64,000 nucleotides of DNA from Betaproteobacteria bacterium (GTDB lineage Bacteria; Pseudomonadota; Gammaproteobacteria; Burkholderiales; JAEUOS01), in assembly GCA_028292405.1 (NCBI GenBank), contig JAQGMJ010000058.1, positions 1 through 64,000 on the forward strand. The letters run 5' to 3'. Shown here in pieces: positions 1-8,419 of this stretch (position 1 is its first letter; every line of letters begins with the position of its first letter). The notes beneath the pieces were generated by a model that saw only the letters and a list, made by a program, of their open reading frames with translations, had not been told where the DNA came from and ran no database searches. A program made the position numbers and the translations under genes.

Positions 1-915
1 GTCGGCGGCGTGGCGCAGAACAGCACCGGCCTGGGCCTGGGCGCCGAAGGCAGCAGGAATGCCACCGGCGGCAACGGCGGCTCGCGCAGCAGCAGCGGCG
101 GTGTAGGCGCCGGTGCGCTGTCGAACACCACGGCCGGTGCCGGCGTCATCGGCGGCGGCTCGTCCGCCAATAACGGCAACGGTTCCTCGCGCAGCGGCGG
201 CGGCTCACTCGGCGGCGTGGCGATGAACAGCACCGGCGTGGGCCTGGGCGCTGAAGGCAGCAGGAGTTCCACCGGCGGCAACGGCAACAGCCAGCGCAGC
301 AGCGGCGCGCTGGGCGCGGGGGCGATCTCGAACACCGGCGCGGGCCTCGGCGCCACCGGCGGCGGCTCCTCCAGCAACGGCAACGGCGGCTCCTCGCGTA
401 GCGGCGGCGGCGCGGCCGGTGCCAGGTTGACCAACCAGACCGCGCTCGGCCTGGGCGCCACTGGCAGCAACTCCAGCAACGGCGGTAATGGCGGCGGCTC
501 CTCGCGCAGCGGTAGCGGCGCGGCGGGTGTCGGCCTGGCTTCCAACACCGGGATCGGTTTGGGCGCGGTCGGCGGCGGTTCCTCCAACAACGGCGGCACC
601 GGCGGTAATGGCGGCACCGGCAACAGCTCGTCGCACAGTGGCGGTGGCGGCGTAGCCGGCGGCGTCAACGTCGGCCTGGCCGCGGGCGCCGGCGGCATGG
701 GCATGGGCAGCACCTCGGGCGGTAGCTCGGGCGGCACCGGCATGGGCGGCACCGGCGGTACCGGCATGGGTGGTGTCGGCATGGGCGGCACCGGCGGCGG
801 CACCGGCATGGGCGGCCTTGGCGGCGGCCATGGCGGCGCCGGCCTGGGCGGCAACATCGGCGTCGGCTTTGCCGGTGGTGGCTTCGGCGGTGGTGCCGGC
901 GGCTTTGGCCGTTAA
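1..915 (+). CDS. Gly/Asn/Ser-rich tandem-repeat protein, 3' part only
   Basis: The reading frame is open from the first base, so the gene starts outside the window; 304 codons are visible before TAA at 913-915. The protein consists of a degenerate repeat of about 34-36 residues: an N-x-T-G-x-G-L-G-A core, then an S/N/G-rich stretch ending in S-S-R-S-G-G-G. At least five copies are seen, lengthening towards the C-terminus, followed by a tail of G-T-G-M-G-G repeats ending in F-G-R. No membrane anchor, sortase signal or barrel is visible. Such low-complexity glycine-rich proteins are usually secreted surface or matrix proteins, but nothing here proves that. It converges on an autotransporter-type barrel gene and shares a hairpin terminator with it. 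The frame was chosen because the repeat is coherent only in it. Confidence 0.7.
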   Translation, partial: VGGVAQNSTGLGLGAEGSRNATGGNGGSRSSSGGVGAGALSNTTAGAGVIGGGSSANNGNGSSRSGGGSLGGVAMNSTGVGLGAEGSRSSTGGNGNSQRSSGALGAGAISNTGAGLGATGGGSSSNGNGGSSRSGGGAAGARLTNQTALGLGATGSNSSNGGNGGGSSRSGSGAAGVGLASNTGIGLGAVGGGSSNNGGTGGNGGTGNSSSHSGGGGVAGGVNVGLAAGAGGMGMGSTSGGSSGGTGMGGTGGTGMGGVGMGGTGGGTGMGGLGGGHGGAGLGGNIGVGFAGGGFGGGAGGFGR

Positions 916-987
916 GCGTCCGCTGGCGTAATGCGCGGGGCAGGCGCTCCGCGCGCCGGCCGATGTTGAGCCGGCAAGTTGCAAAGT

Positions 988-1016
988 AAACGGCGCGGGA
1001 AACCGCGCCGTTTTTA
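988..1016. terminator. Bidirectional intrinsic terminator
   Basis: Stem CGGCGCGG (991-998), loop GAAA, stem CCGCGCCG (1003-1010), flanked by AAA on the left and TTTTT on the right. It lies between two convergent genes and can stop transcription from both sides, better from the glycine-rich gene. Confidence 0.8.
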
Positions 1017-1050
1017 TTGGCCGCCTCGCGGCCTGCGATACCCCGCCGCG

Positions 1051-2175
1051 CTAGAAGTTGTACTTCAGCACGGCCTTGACCGAGTGGGCCTTGTAGCCGG
1101 CGCCTGCTTCGAAGTCATAGCCCACCTGCGCGAACACCTGCGCGGAAAGCTGGAAGGTCGAGCCGATGCCGGTGGAGTAGGTATTGCGCGGCACCGTCTG
1201 CCCCTGCGAGACGAAGCTGCCGAACGAGGAGGAAACCGTGGAACTGATGCCGGTGTTGCGCAGGTCGTGGTTCCAGAAGGCGTTGAGGTAGGGCTCCGCC
1301 TTCAGCGCCCCCAGTGCGGTGTCGAAGCTGAACTGCGCGCCCAGGCCGGTGCGCCAGCGTTCGGCGCGGCGCTCGGCCACCGTCAGCGGCGCGAAGCCGC
1401 CGTTCTCGGTATAGCCGGCCTGGCGCAGGCGGCTGTAGTCCACGCGCGCCTGTGGCACCAGCGCGGCATTGCTGCCGAAATGAAACGGCACCCCGCCGTC
1501 CAGGCGCGCGCCCCATTGCTCGCCGCCGAAGCCGGCGGTGGCCGAATCGCCGCCGATGATCTGGCGCGAAATGCCGTAGCTCTGCTGCGAGTAGCCGGCC
1601 ATCACGTCGACATAGGCGTACTTGAAACCGTGGCTGGCGTAGGCCGCCCCCTGCACGCTGCGCAGGTTGGCGTTCTGCCCGACCCATTGCTGCTGGTAAC
1701 GGATGCTGCTCTCCGAATAGGTGAGCGAGACGCCCACCGTGTCGGCCGCCGTCAGCGCGTGGTCGTAGCCGATGGCCACGCCGCCGCCGTGGCTGGCATA
1801 GCCGCCGAAGTTGTCGCGCGCGTCCTGGCTTTCGCGCGTGCCGAAGGCGCGCACCCACACGCCATGGCGCGCCGGCGCGTCGCCCGCCGCCATGCCGAAG
1901 TCGATATCGTTGCGCGCATAGCTGCGCAGGCCGATGCTCCCTTGCGCCATGCGCAAGGTGTCGAGCCGCGCGCCGAGGCGGTCGAAGGAATCGAACTGCA
2001 TGTTGAAGGCGGCCTGCGGTATGGCCGTGCCGCTTAGCGAGCCCAGCTTGGCGCCGCAGTTTTCGTCCAGCAGGCACAGGCCGGCAAACAGGATCGCGTG
2101 GGCCGGCGGCGCCGCCAGCGCCAGGGAAACCGCGCCGGCCCAGCCGGCGCGGCGCAACAGGGGAGTGAATTGCAT
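1051..2175 (-). CDS. Autotransporter-type outer-membrane beta-barrel protein
   Basis: 374 residues from the ATG at 2175. This start puts a signal peptide (MQFTPLLRR, then a hydrophobic stretch ending in A-H-A) at the N-terminus; an upstream in-frame start would bury it. After a short linker, the chain from about residue 110 shows alternating strands typical of the autotransporter barrel (G-V-W-V-R-A-F-G, G-Y-A-S-H-G-G-G-V-A-I-G-Y-D) and ends in Y-N-F. A terminal aromatic residue is the usual signal for outer-membrane barrel assembly. At most about 100 residues are available as passenger, so it is either a bare barrel or a small porin-like member. Family assignment rests on pattern, not on a search. 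Confidence 0.72.
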   Translation of the reverse strand: MQFTPLLRRAGWAGAVSLALAAPPAHAILFAGLCLLDENCGAKLGSLSGTAIPQAAFNMQFDSFDRLGARLDTLRMAQGSIGLRSYARNDIDFGMAAGDAPARHGVWVRAFGTRESQDARDNFGGYASHGGGVAIGYDHALTAADTVGVSLTYSESSIRYQQQWVGQNANLRSVQGAAYASHGFKYAYVDVMAGYSQQSYGISRQIIGGDSATAGFGGEQWGARLDGGVPFHFGSNAALVPQARVDYSRLRQAGYTENGGFAPLTVAERRAERWRTGLGAQFSFDTALGALKAEPYLNAFWNHDLRNTGISSTVSSSFGSFVSQGQTVPRNTYSTGIGSTFQLSAQVFAQVGYDFEAGAGYKAHSVKAVLKYNF

Positions 2176-2431
2176 GGCTTGTTTCAGGCCTCGGAAAAAG
2201 GGGGCTGGAAGAAGCGTTCGGGGAGGGTCGCGCCGCGAATCTTGCAAGTGCGCTTGCGGCCCTTCGAACATGGGCTTAAAAGCGTCGGCAGTCTAGCACA
2301 GGGTCGCGCGCCCGCAACGGCGCGCGCTCCCGCATTGCAACTTTTTTAAGCACCCCTTACGGGAACCCTGCTATCCTGCATACAGCAGTCGCAGGCACCT
2401 TCCCCCTTGACCCGGAACAGGAAGAGCTTCA

Positions 2432-2875
2432 ATGACAAAGGTCTTACTGCTTGCCTTGCCCCTGCTGCTCAGCGCCTGTGCCGGTGGCATGATTACTTCG
2501 TATGAACCGCCTACCTCCGGCCCGATCGCCCGGCTCGGCAGCAGCGGCAGCCACGCCGGCCACACCTACCTGCGGGGCGAGGGCGATTGCAACAAGCGCC
2601 ACATTCCCGCCGACAGCCTGGTCACCCTGATCCCCGCCGGCAAGCCGATCATCGTCGAGCGCGTGTTCAACGCCACCGACCCCGACACCCCGGCCTACTG
2701 CAGCGTCGCGGTGCGCTTCGTGCCCCTGCGCGGCGAAGAGTACGACGCGCGCATGGTGCTCCATGATGAGAAATGCACCCTCACCCTGCTGGTCGGCCCG
2801 CAAGGCCGCGCCCGGCCGCTGCATGAGGTGGTGCAGGTGCCGAGCGATTGCGAAGCCCCGGCGGCGCCGGATTGA
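2432..2875 (+). CDS. Small lipoprotein, unknown function
   Basis: 147 residues. The N-terminus MTKVLLLALPLLLSAC is a lipoprotein signal with the lipobox L-S-A-C; Cys16 would be lipidated and the protein held in the periplasm. The mature part has four cysteines that could form two disulfides and no domain I recognise. A purine-rich ribosome site (GGAAGAG) lies 8 bases before the ATG. The next gene on the same strand starts 82 bases downstream and is also exported, so the two may be co-transcribed. Confidence 0.7.
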   Translation: MTKVLLLALPLLLSACAGGMITSYEPPTSGPIARLGSSGSHAGHTYLRGEGDCNKRHIPADSLVTLIPAGKPIIVERVFNATDPDTPAYCSVAVRFVPLRGEEYDARMVLHDEKCTLTLLVGPQGRARPLHEVVQVPSDCEAPAAPD

Positions 2876-2957
2876 AAGGGCGCGTCGTCCGCGCTCGCCA
2901 CGCCTGAGTCGCACTCTCGAAGAATCGGCCACAAGCGGGGCGCGCGATAATGGCGGC

Positions 2958-3515
2958 ATGCCGCTTTTTTGCCGCCTCATCGCCCGTTCCGCCTTTCATC
3001 TCCTGCTTGTCCTGCTGGCCATGCTGCCGGTCATGCTGCCCGGCCTGGCGTGCGCCGCGCTGCCGCTGGGCTTGTTCGTTTCCGGCGGCTCGCCCGCGCT
3101 CGTCAGCCCGCCCGGCACGTTCGCCCGTGGCGATGAAGTCACCATCATCTCGCTGCCCGATTTCGCGGTGCATTGTTGCGCCAGCGTCGGCGGCGCGGCC
3201 ACCCTCGGCGGCAACGCCCAGTCCTCCGAAGTCGATCACAGCGCCGGCTTCGCCCTGCGCGCCCAAGGCCTCACGGGCACCACCGCCGACGCCGCGCCCG
3301 CCGTTGTCATCAAGGGCAAGCCGGTGGCGAAGAAAACCAAAGCCGGCCTTTTGATCGACTTGGACGGCGACGGCAAGCCGGAACTGCTCAAGGCCTGCCC
3401 CAGCAGCGAAGGCATCCACGTCACCGCATGGCGCGGCAAGCAGCGCGTGTGGCACGCCTATATGTATCTCGGCGTCGACATGGAATCGGCCTGCACCGCG
3501 GCGGAAACACGCTAA
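2958..3515 (+). CDS. Secreted hypothetical protein
   Basis: 185 residues from the ATG at 2958. The first 30 residues form a long hydrophobic signal sequence (F-H-L-L-L-V-L-L-A-M-L-P) ending near A-C-A-A. The frame is open further upstream, but that part reads as Arg-rich non-coding translation overlapping the preceding gene, so this start was chosen. The mature part contains L-I-D-L-D-G-D-G-K-P-E-L, a calcium-loop-like stretch as in FG-GAP or dockerin-like proteins, and ends with a cysteine-containing tail. No family recognised; a periplasmic or secreted location is inferred. Confidence 0.62.
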   Translation: MPLFCRLIARSAFHLLLVLLAMLPVMLPGLACAALPLGLFVSGGSPALVSPPGTFARGDEVTIISLPDFAVHCCASVGGAATLGGNAQSSEVDHSAGFALRAQGLTGTTADAAPAVVIKGKPVAKKTKAGLLIDLDGDGKPELLKACPSSEGIHVTAWRGKQRVWHAYMYLGVDMESACTAAETR

Positions 3516-3916
3516 CCCGCGCTGGCACGCCCCCGCAAATCGACCACACTTAGCGGTTCGACTCGTGTATGTTTGGAACCATGCACCGCGCTTTTGCGCG
3601 CGCTCGCCGCGCGACGCGGCGACGATGCAGCTCTTTGACAATTGCATGAAAACGTAAGAAAGCAGTCGCGGGCGGCCCGCATTTCCACGCTACTTCATGT
3701 GTGTTGGATGCCGGTCGATATTGAAAAAAAACCTGTGATCTACTGTTGTTTCGGTTTTTGTGTCACAGGATTTTTTTAAAAACACCATCATTCACCGTCA
3801 TTTGGTTGGCGCGGCGGCCACGGCAAGACAAACGAGGTAGCCGCGACGAAGCAGCAGCGCGAAAAAAAGCCGGGCTGTATTGAGCCCGGCTGTGTTGGCA
3901 CTACTACGGTTTGCGA
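3516..3916. other. Long structured intergenic region
   Basis: No convincing protein gene. It holds, in order: a 44-base sequence (3537-3580) that recurs at 56216-56259; a possible 22-codon ORF starting at 3581; a boxA-like GCTCTTTGACAATT around 3630; an inverted repeat CCTGTGA (3732-3738) / TCACAGG (3763-3769) flanked by A-run and T-run; and the terminator of the minus-strand gene at 3917. The arrangement of AT-rich start, transcribed stretch and T-rich hairpin could be a small RNA gene of roughly 200 bases, but no promoter is clear. Confidence 0.35.
3862..3891 (-). terminator. Intrinsic terminator of the gene at 3917-4165
   Basis: Stem AGCCGGGCT (3868-3876) and AGCCCGGCT (3883-3891), loop of six. 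The A-run at 3862-3868 becomes a T-run on the minus strand, 25 bases after the stop codon. Confidence 0.8.
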
Positions 3917-4165
3917 TTAGCCGCCGCCGAAGCGCGGGCCGATCAGGCCGCTGGCTGCGGGCTGCGTATTCGCGTCGCTGCTAGCCGCGCCGCTGGGGGC
4001 GGGCGCCTTGGCAGCTTCGGCTTTCGCCTTGTCGGCGGATTGCACGTACGAACGCGATTGCGGGTCCTGGTAAAGGCTGCCACCGGGCGCGCCTTGTTGC
4101 GCGAAGGCGGGAGCGGCGGTGAGGGCAAGCAGGGTGGCGCCGATGAGGGTGCGATAGTTGGTCAT
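3917..4165 (-). CDS. Small secreted hypothetical protein
   Basis: 82 residues with a clear signal peptide: MTNYRTLIGATLLALTAAPAFAQQ, cleavage expected after A-F-A. The mature 60-residue peptide is Ala/Pro/Ser-rich and ends in a glycine-rich F-G-G-G; it looks disordered. A GAGGA ribosome site lies 7 bases before the ATG and an intrinsic terminator follows, so it is a monocistronic gene. No family recognised. Confidence 0.65.
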   Translation of the reverse strand: MTNYRTLIGATLLALTAAPAFAQQGAPGGSLYQDPQSRSYVQSADKAKAEAAKAPAPSGAASSDANTQPAASGLIGPRFGGG

Positions 4166-4419
4166 GTTTTTATCCTCGTTTCATTAACAGCCGGCGGTAA
4201 TGGTCACCTCTTGGTGGCGCGAAGGCTTACCGCCGTCTTGTGCCGAGTATCTACGCCCGTGCGCCGGCCGTTCAAGCCCCAAATTCGGGATGGATTGTTC
4301 CAAAGCGGCTACCCAGGATGGTGCGCGCGAAGAAAAATTCCATTGACGACAGCGAGTTGCGGCGCGATACCACACCGGGGAATTGCGCTGCCTGGCGCAC
4401 GATTGACGTGACGCATGGA

Positions 4420-4452
4420 AAACAGGCCGTGCGAAGCGCTTCGCACGGCCCG
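4420..4452 (-). terminator. Perfect palindrome, terminator of the indolepyruvate oxidoreductase gene
   Basis: A 26-base perfect palindrome (4425-4450, centre AGCGCT) lies 15 bases after the stop codon of the minus-strand gene. On that strand it is followed by TGTTTTC. Strong hairpin, modest T-tract. Confidence 0.7.
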
Positions 4453-4465
4453 CGCGAACGCGATT

Positions 4466-7400
4466 TCAGGCCGCGCGTTGCGTCACCGGCATAGCGACGA
4501 CTTCCTCGCCCCGCCAGGCGCGCATCAGCTTCTCGCGCTTCACGGCTGCCGCCTTCATCGCCGCTTCCTTCACGTGGCCGAAGCCGCGGATGGTGGCGGG
4601 CAGCGCCGCGATGTCGGTCGCCAGCGCGAGGCTTTTCGCGGTGAGGCCGGTGAGCAACTCCTCGATGGTCTGCTCGTACCCGGCGATCAGCGCGCGCTCG
4701 GCTTTACGCTCGGCAGTCATGCCGAAGGGGTCCAGCATCGTGCCGCGCAGGAACTTGAAGCGCTTGAGTACACGGAAGGCCGGCATCATCCACGCGCCGA
4801 ACTGGCTCTTCTTCGCTTTTCCGGTGACCGGGTCGGGCGGGTTCATCACCGGCGGCGCCAGGTGGAACTTGAGCTTGTAGTCGCCTTCGAACTGACTCGC
4901 CACTTTGTTCAAAAAGTTGCCGTCGGTGTAAAGGCGTGCGACTTCGTACTCGTCCTTGTAGGCCAGCAGGGTGAAGTAGTTCTTCGCTACCGCTTCGGCC
5001 AGCTTGTGGCTGACGTTGCTGCCGGAGGAGCTCGCCAGCGCCAACGAAGACTCCGCGTCGCGCACTCGTTGCACCAGCGCGCGGTAGCGTTCGCCGTAGG
5101 CCGCGTCCTGGTAGTCCGTCAGGTAGGCCACGCGGCGCTCGATGACCTTGTCGAGCGAAGGCGGCAGCAGGTGGGTGATGGAAATCGCCTGCGTCGGCGT
5201 GGCGATGCGCGTGACCTTCTCCAGATCATGCGCGGCGCGCCGGCCCCACAGGAAGCTCTGCTGGTTGCTCGCCACGGCCACGCCGTTGAGCTCGATGGCG
5301 CGCAGGATGGCGGCTTCACTCAGAGGGATCAGCCCGCGCTGCCAGGCGTAGCCAAGCATGAACAGGTTGGTGGCGATCGAGTCGCCCATCAGCGCCGTGG
5401 CGATGCGCGTGGCGTCGAGGAACCAGGCGCCGTCTTTGCCCGTGGCCTCTTCGATCAAACCCTCCATCACCGCGCCGGGGTACTGCCACTGCGGGTCCTG
5501 CGCGAAGCCGCCCACCGGCACTTCGTTGGTGTTGATCACCGCGCGGGCGCGGCCGAGCTGCATCTTGGAGAGGGCGTCCGCCGAGGCGGAAGTCATCAGG
5601 TCGCAGCCCAGCACCGCATCGGCTTCGCCTGAAGCCAGGCGCACGGCGCGGATGTCCGCCGGCGTCGGCGCGATGCGCACGTGCGACATCACCGAGCCGT
5701 TCTTTTGCGACATGCCCGTCATGTCCAGCACGCTCACACCCTTGCCTTCGAGGTGCGCCGCCATGCCCAGCAGCGCGCCGACGGTGATCACGCCCGTGCC
5801 GCCGATGCCGGTGATGAGGATGCCGTAGGGCCCGCCATGGGAAGCCGCGCACGAACCGGCGGACGAAAACCCGCCGATGACCGGCAGCACCGGCTGCGGC
5901 AGGTCGGCGAACAGCGCCGCGTTCGCATCCGCCGCGCCCTTCGCCGTCACGCCAGCCTTGCTCTTTTTAAGCGTGCCGCCTTCCACCGTCACGAAGCTCG
6001 GGCAAAAGCCGTTGACGCAGGAGTAGTCCTTGTTGCACGAGCTCTGGTCGATGGTGCGCTTGCGCCCGAACTCGGTTTCCAGCGGCATCACGGAAGTGCA
6101 GTTGGAAACCTTGCCGCAATCGCCGCAGCCTTCGCACACGGCTTCGTTGATCACCACGCGCTTGGGCGGGTCGGGGAAGGCGTTCTTTTTTCGGCGGCGG
6201 CGTTTTTCGGCGGCGCAGGTCTGGTCGTAGATCAGGATGGTGGTGCCGGGCGTGGCGGCGAGTTCGCGCTGAACCGCGTCCATCTCGCTGCGATGGTGGA
6301 TCGTCGCGCCAGCGGCGAGGTTAGTGGCGCCGTCGTACTTCTCCGGCTCGTCGGAAACCAGCGCAATGCGCGTCACGCCCTCGGCCTTCACCTGCTGCGA
6401 AATCATCGCCACGTCCAGCGGCCCGTCGAAGGGCTGGCCGCCGGTCATCGCCACCGCGTCGTTGTAGAGGATCTTGTAAGTGATGTTCACGCCCGCCGCG
6501 ATCGAGGCGCGGATGGCGAGAATGCCGGAGTGGTAGTAAGTGCCGTCGCCGAGATTGGCGAACACATGCTGCGTGCCGGTGAACGGCGCCTGCCCGACCC
6601 AGGTGACGCCTTCGCCGCCCATGTGGGTGATGGTCTTGGTCTCGTCGGGGTAGATGGAAGCGGCCATCGCGTGGCAGCCGATGCCGGCCAGCGCGAGGTG
6701 GCCCTCGGGCACCTTGGTGGAGGTGTTGTGCGGGCAGCCGGAGCAGTAGTAGGCTGGCCGTGCCGGGGTGGCGACGCGCGCCTTGTCCAGCGCCAGTTCC
6801 TTCGCTTCAAGAAAGGCGAGACGCGCCTTGATGCGGTCGCTCGAATGAAAGCGGGCGATGCGCGCCGCGATCACCCGCGCGATCTGCGCCACACTCAAAT
6901 CGGCCTTGGCGCTGAGCAGCCATTCGCCGCGCGGGTGCACCCACTCGCCCTTTTCGTCGAACTTGCCGATCACGCGCGGGCGCACGTCTTCGCGCCAGTT
7001 GTACAGGTGCTCCTTCAACTGGTACTCGACCATCTGGCGCTTTTCTTCCACCACCAGCACTTCATCGAGACCCTCGGCGAATTGCCGCACGCTGTCGGGC
7101 TCCAGCGGCCAGGGCATCGCCACCTTGAAGACGCGGATGCCGATCTGCGCGGCGAGTTGGTCGTCGATGCCCAGCTCCTGCAGCGCCTCCAGCACGTCGA
7201 GATAGCTCTTGCCCGAAGCCATGATCCCCAGGCGCGGGTTCGGGCTGTCGATCACCGTGTGGTTCAGCTTGTTGGCGCGCGCATAGGCCAGCGCCGCGTA
7301 GATCTTGTAGTCCTGCATCAGCGCTTCCTGCTCGCGCGCGGAAACGCCGATGGTGGAGCGCGTCAGCCGCGCGTTCAGGCCGCCCGGCGGCATGATGAAG

Positions 7401-8188
7401 TCTTCCGGCAGCACGATCTTCACCCGGTGCGGGTCGGCATCCACCGAGGCAATGCTCTCCACCGTATCGGCCAGCGCCTTGAAGCCGACATAGCAGCCGG
7501 AGAAGCGCGACATCGCCCAGCCGTGGATGCCCAGGTCCAGGTACTCCTGCACATTGCTCGGGTAGAGCATCGGGATCATGGCGGCGGCGAACATGTGGTC
7601 GCTCTGGTGCGGCAGCGTCGATGAATACGCGCCGTGGTCGTCCCCCGCCACCAGCAGCACGCCGCCGTGCGGCGAGGTGCCGAAATGGTTCGCGTGCTTG
7701 AGCACGTCGCCCGAGCGGTCCACGCCCGGCCCCTTGGCGTACCACATGGCGTAGACGCCATCGACAGTAGGGTTGGGCATCACGTTCACCTGCTGCGTGC
7801 CCCACACCGCCGTGGCGGCCAGGTCTTCGTTCAGGCCGGGCTGGAACTTGATGTTCTTCGGCGCCAGGAATTTCTCGGCGGCCCACAAGGCCTCGTCCAG
7901 CCCGCCGATCGGCGAGCCGCGATAGCCGGAAACAAAGCCGCCGGTGTTCAGCTCGGCGGCCTCATCGCGCCAGCGCTGCATCAGCATCAGGCGCACCAGG
8001 GCCTGGATGCCGGAGAGGTAGATGCGCCCGGAAGTGGCGGTGTACTTATCATCGAGCGTTACCGCTCTCAGGTCGTCGAGGGCGACGTCGCGCAGGGCGT
8101 CGGTGGAAGATGCCCCCAGGGCACCCGTGGCCGCATCTGCGGCAACCTCGGCCAGAGCGTCGCGCTCTGCCAGCGTTTGCGAAGTCAT
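4466..8188 (-). CDS. Indolepyruvate ferredoxin oxidoreductase, fused alpha-beta-gamma form
   Basis: 1240 residues, the normal length of the single-chain proteobacterial enzyme. It oxidatively decarboxylates indolepyruvate and other arylpyruvates to aryl-acetyl-CoA, passing electrons to ferredoxin or an equivalent, in the cytoplasm. Order of parts: pyrimidine-binding and core region (about 45-470); TPP domain with C-S-G-C-P-H-N (482-488) and the TPP motif G-D-G (547-549) to N576; ferredoxin-like segment C685-x2-C-x2-C-x5-C697 and a second cysteine cluster near 720-730; then the gamma (IorB-like) domain beginning G-I-G-G-T-G-V-I. GAGGG lies 7 bases before the ATG. It is monocistronic and divergent from an alpha/beta hydrolase. 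It probably works in aromatic amino-acid catabolism together with phhA at 24899. Confidence 0.95.
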   Translation of the reverse strand: MTSQTLAERDALAEVAADAATGALGASSTDALRDVALDDLRAVTLDDKYTATSGRIYLSGIQALVRLMLMQRWRDEAAELNTGGFVSGYRGSPIGGLDEALWAAEKFLAPKNIKFQPGLNEDLAATAVWGTQQVNVMPNPTVDGVYAMWYAKGPGVDRSGDVLKHANHFGTSPHGGVLLVAGDDHGAYSSTLPHQSDHMFAAAMIPMLYPSNVQEYLDLGIHGWAMSRFSGCYVGFKALADTVESIASVDADPHRVKIVLPEDFIMPPGGLNARLTRSTIGVSAREQEALMQDYKIYAALAYARANKLNHTVIDSPNPRLGIMASGKSYLDVLEALQELGIDDQLAAQIGIRVFKVAMPWPLEPDSVRQFAEGLDEVLVVEEKRQMVEYQLKEHLYNWREDVRPRVIGKFDEKGEWVHPRGEWLLSAKADLSVAQIARVIAARIARFHSSDRIKARLAFLEAKELALDKARVATPARPAYYCSGCPHNTSTKVPEGHLALAGIGCHAMAASIYPDETKTITHMGGEGVTWVGQAPFTGTQHVFANLGDGTYYHSGILAIRASIAAGVNITYKILYNDAVAMTGGQPFDGPLDVAMISQQVKAEGVTRIALVSDEPEKYDGATNLAAGATIHHRSEMDAVQRELAATPGTTILIYDQTCAAEKRRRRKKNAFPDPPKRVVINEAVCEGCGDCGKVSNCTSVMPLETEFGRKRTIDQSSCNKDYSCVNGFCPSFVTVEGGTLKKSKAGVTAKGAADANAALFADLPQPVLPVIGGFSSAGSCAASHGGPYGILITGIGGTGVITVGALLGMAAHLEGKGVSVLDMTGMSQKNGSVMSHVRIAPTPADIRAVRLASGEADAVLGCDLMTSASADALSKMQLGRARAVINTNEVPVGGFAQDPQWQYPGAVMEGLIEEATGKDGAWFLDATRIATALMGDSIATNLFMLGYAWQRGLIPLSEAAILRAIELNGVAVASNQQSFLWGRRAAHDLEKVTRIATPTQAISITHLLPPSLDKVIERRVAYLTDYQDAAYGERYRALVQRVRDAESSLALASSSGSNVSHKLAEAVAKNYFTLLAYKDEYEVARLYTDGNFLNKVASQFEGDYKLKFHLAPPVMNPPDPVTGKAKKSQFGAWMMPAFRVLKRFKFLRGTMLDPFGMTAERKAERALIAGYEQTIEELLTGLTAKSLALATDIAALPATIRGFGHVKEAAMKAAAVKREKLMRAWRGEEVVAMPVTQRAA

Positions 8189-8419
8189 GTCTCACCCTCA
8201 AAAATCGTGTTTTTGGGTTCGCGGTGCCGCGGGCCGGTAAGCCCTGTGCACCACGTGCCTGCCGGGACGGAGATTGTCCATCCTGACAAAACCACTTTAA
8301 CGATGAATTGGACAGCGCGTCAACTGAATGGTTTTAATGCTGCGCCGCAGGATGTTCATGCAAAATGTAAGCACTTCGCCTTTTCCCCTCCGCTTCTTGC
8401 GCGTTCCACGCTTTTCCAA

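Noticed and set aside
205-984. Minus-strand frame over the glycine-rich gene
   Set aside because: Ala/Gly/Arg-rich mirror of the repeat; no ribosome site.
3628-3645. rRNA leader (boxA-like GCTCTTTGACAATT)
   Set aside because: No rRNA sequence follows; kept only as part of a possible small RNA.
4415-5632. Long + strand frame of about 400 codons opposite the indolepyruvate oxidoreductase
   Set aside because: His/Arg/Val-rich shadow of a well-supported gene on the other strand; same for 5681-7624.
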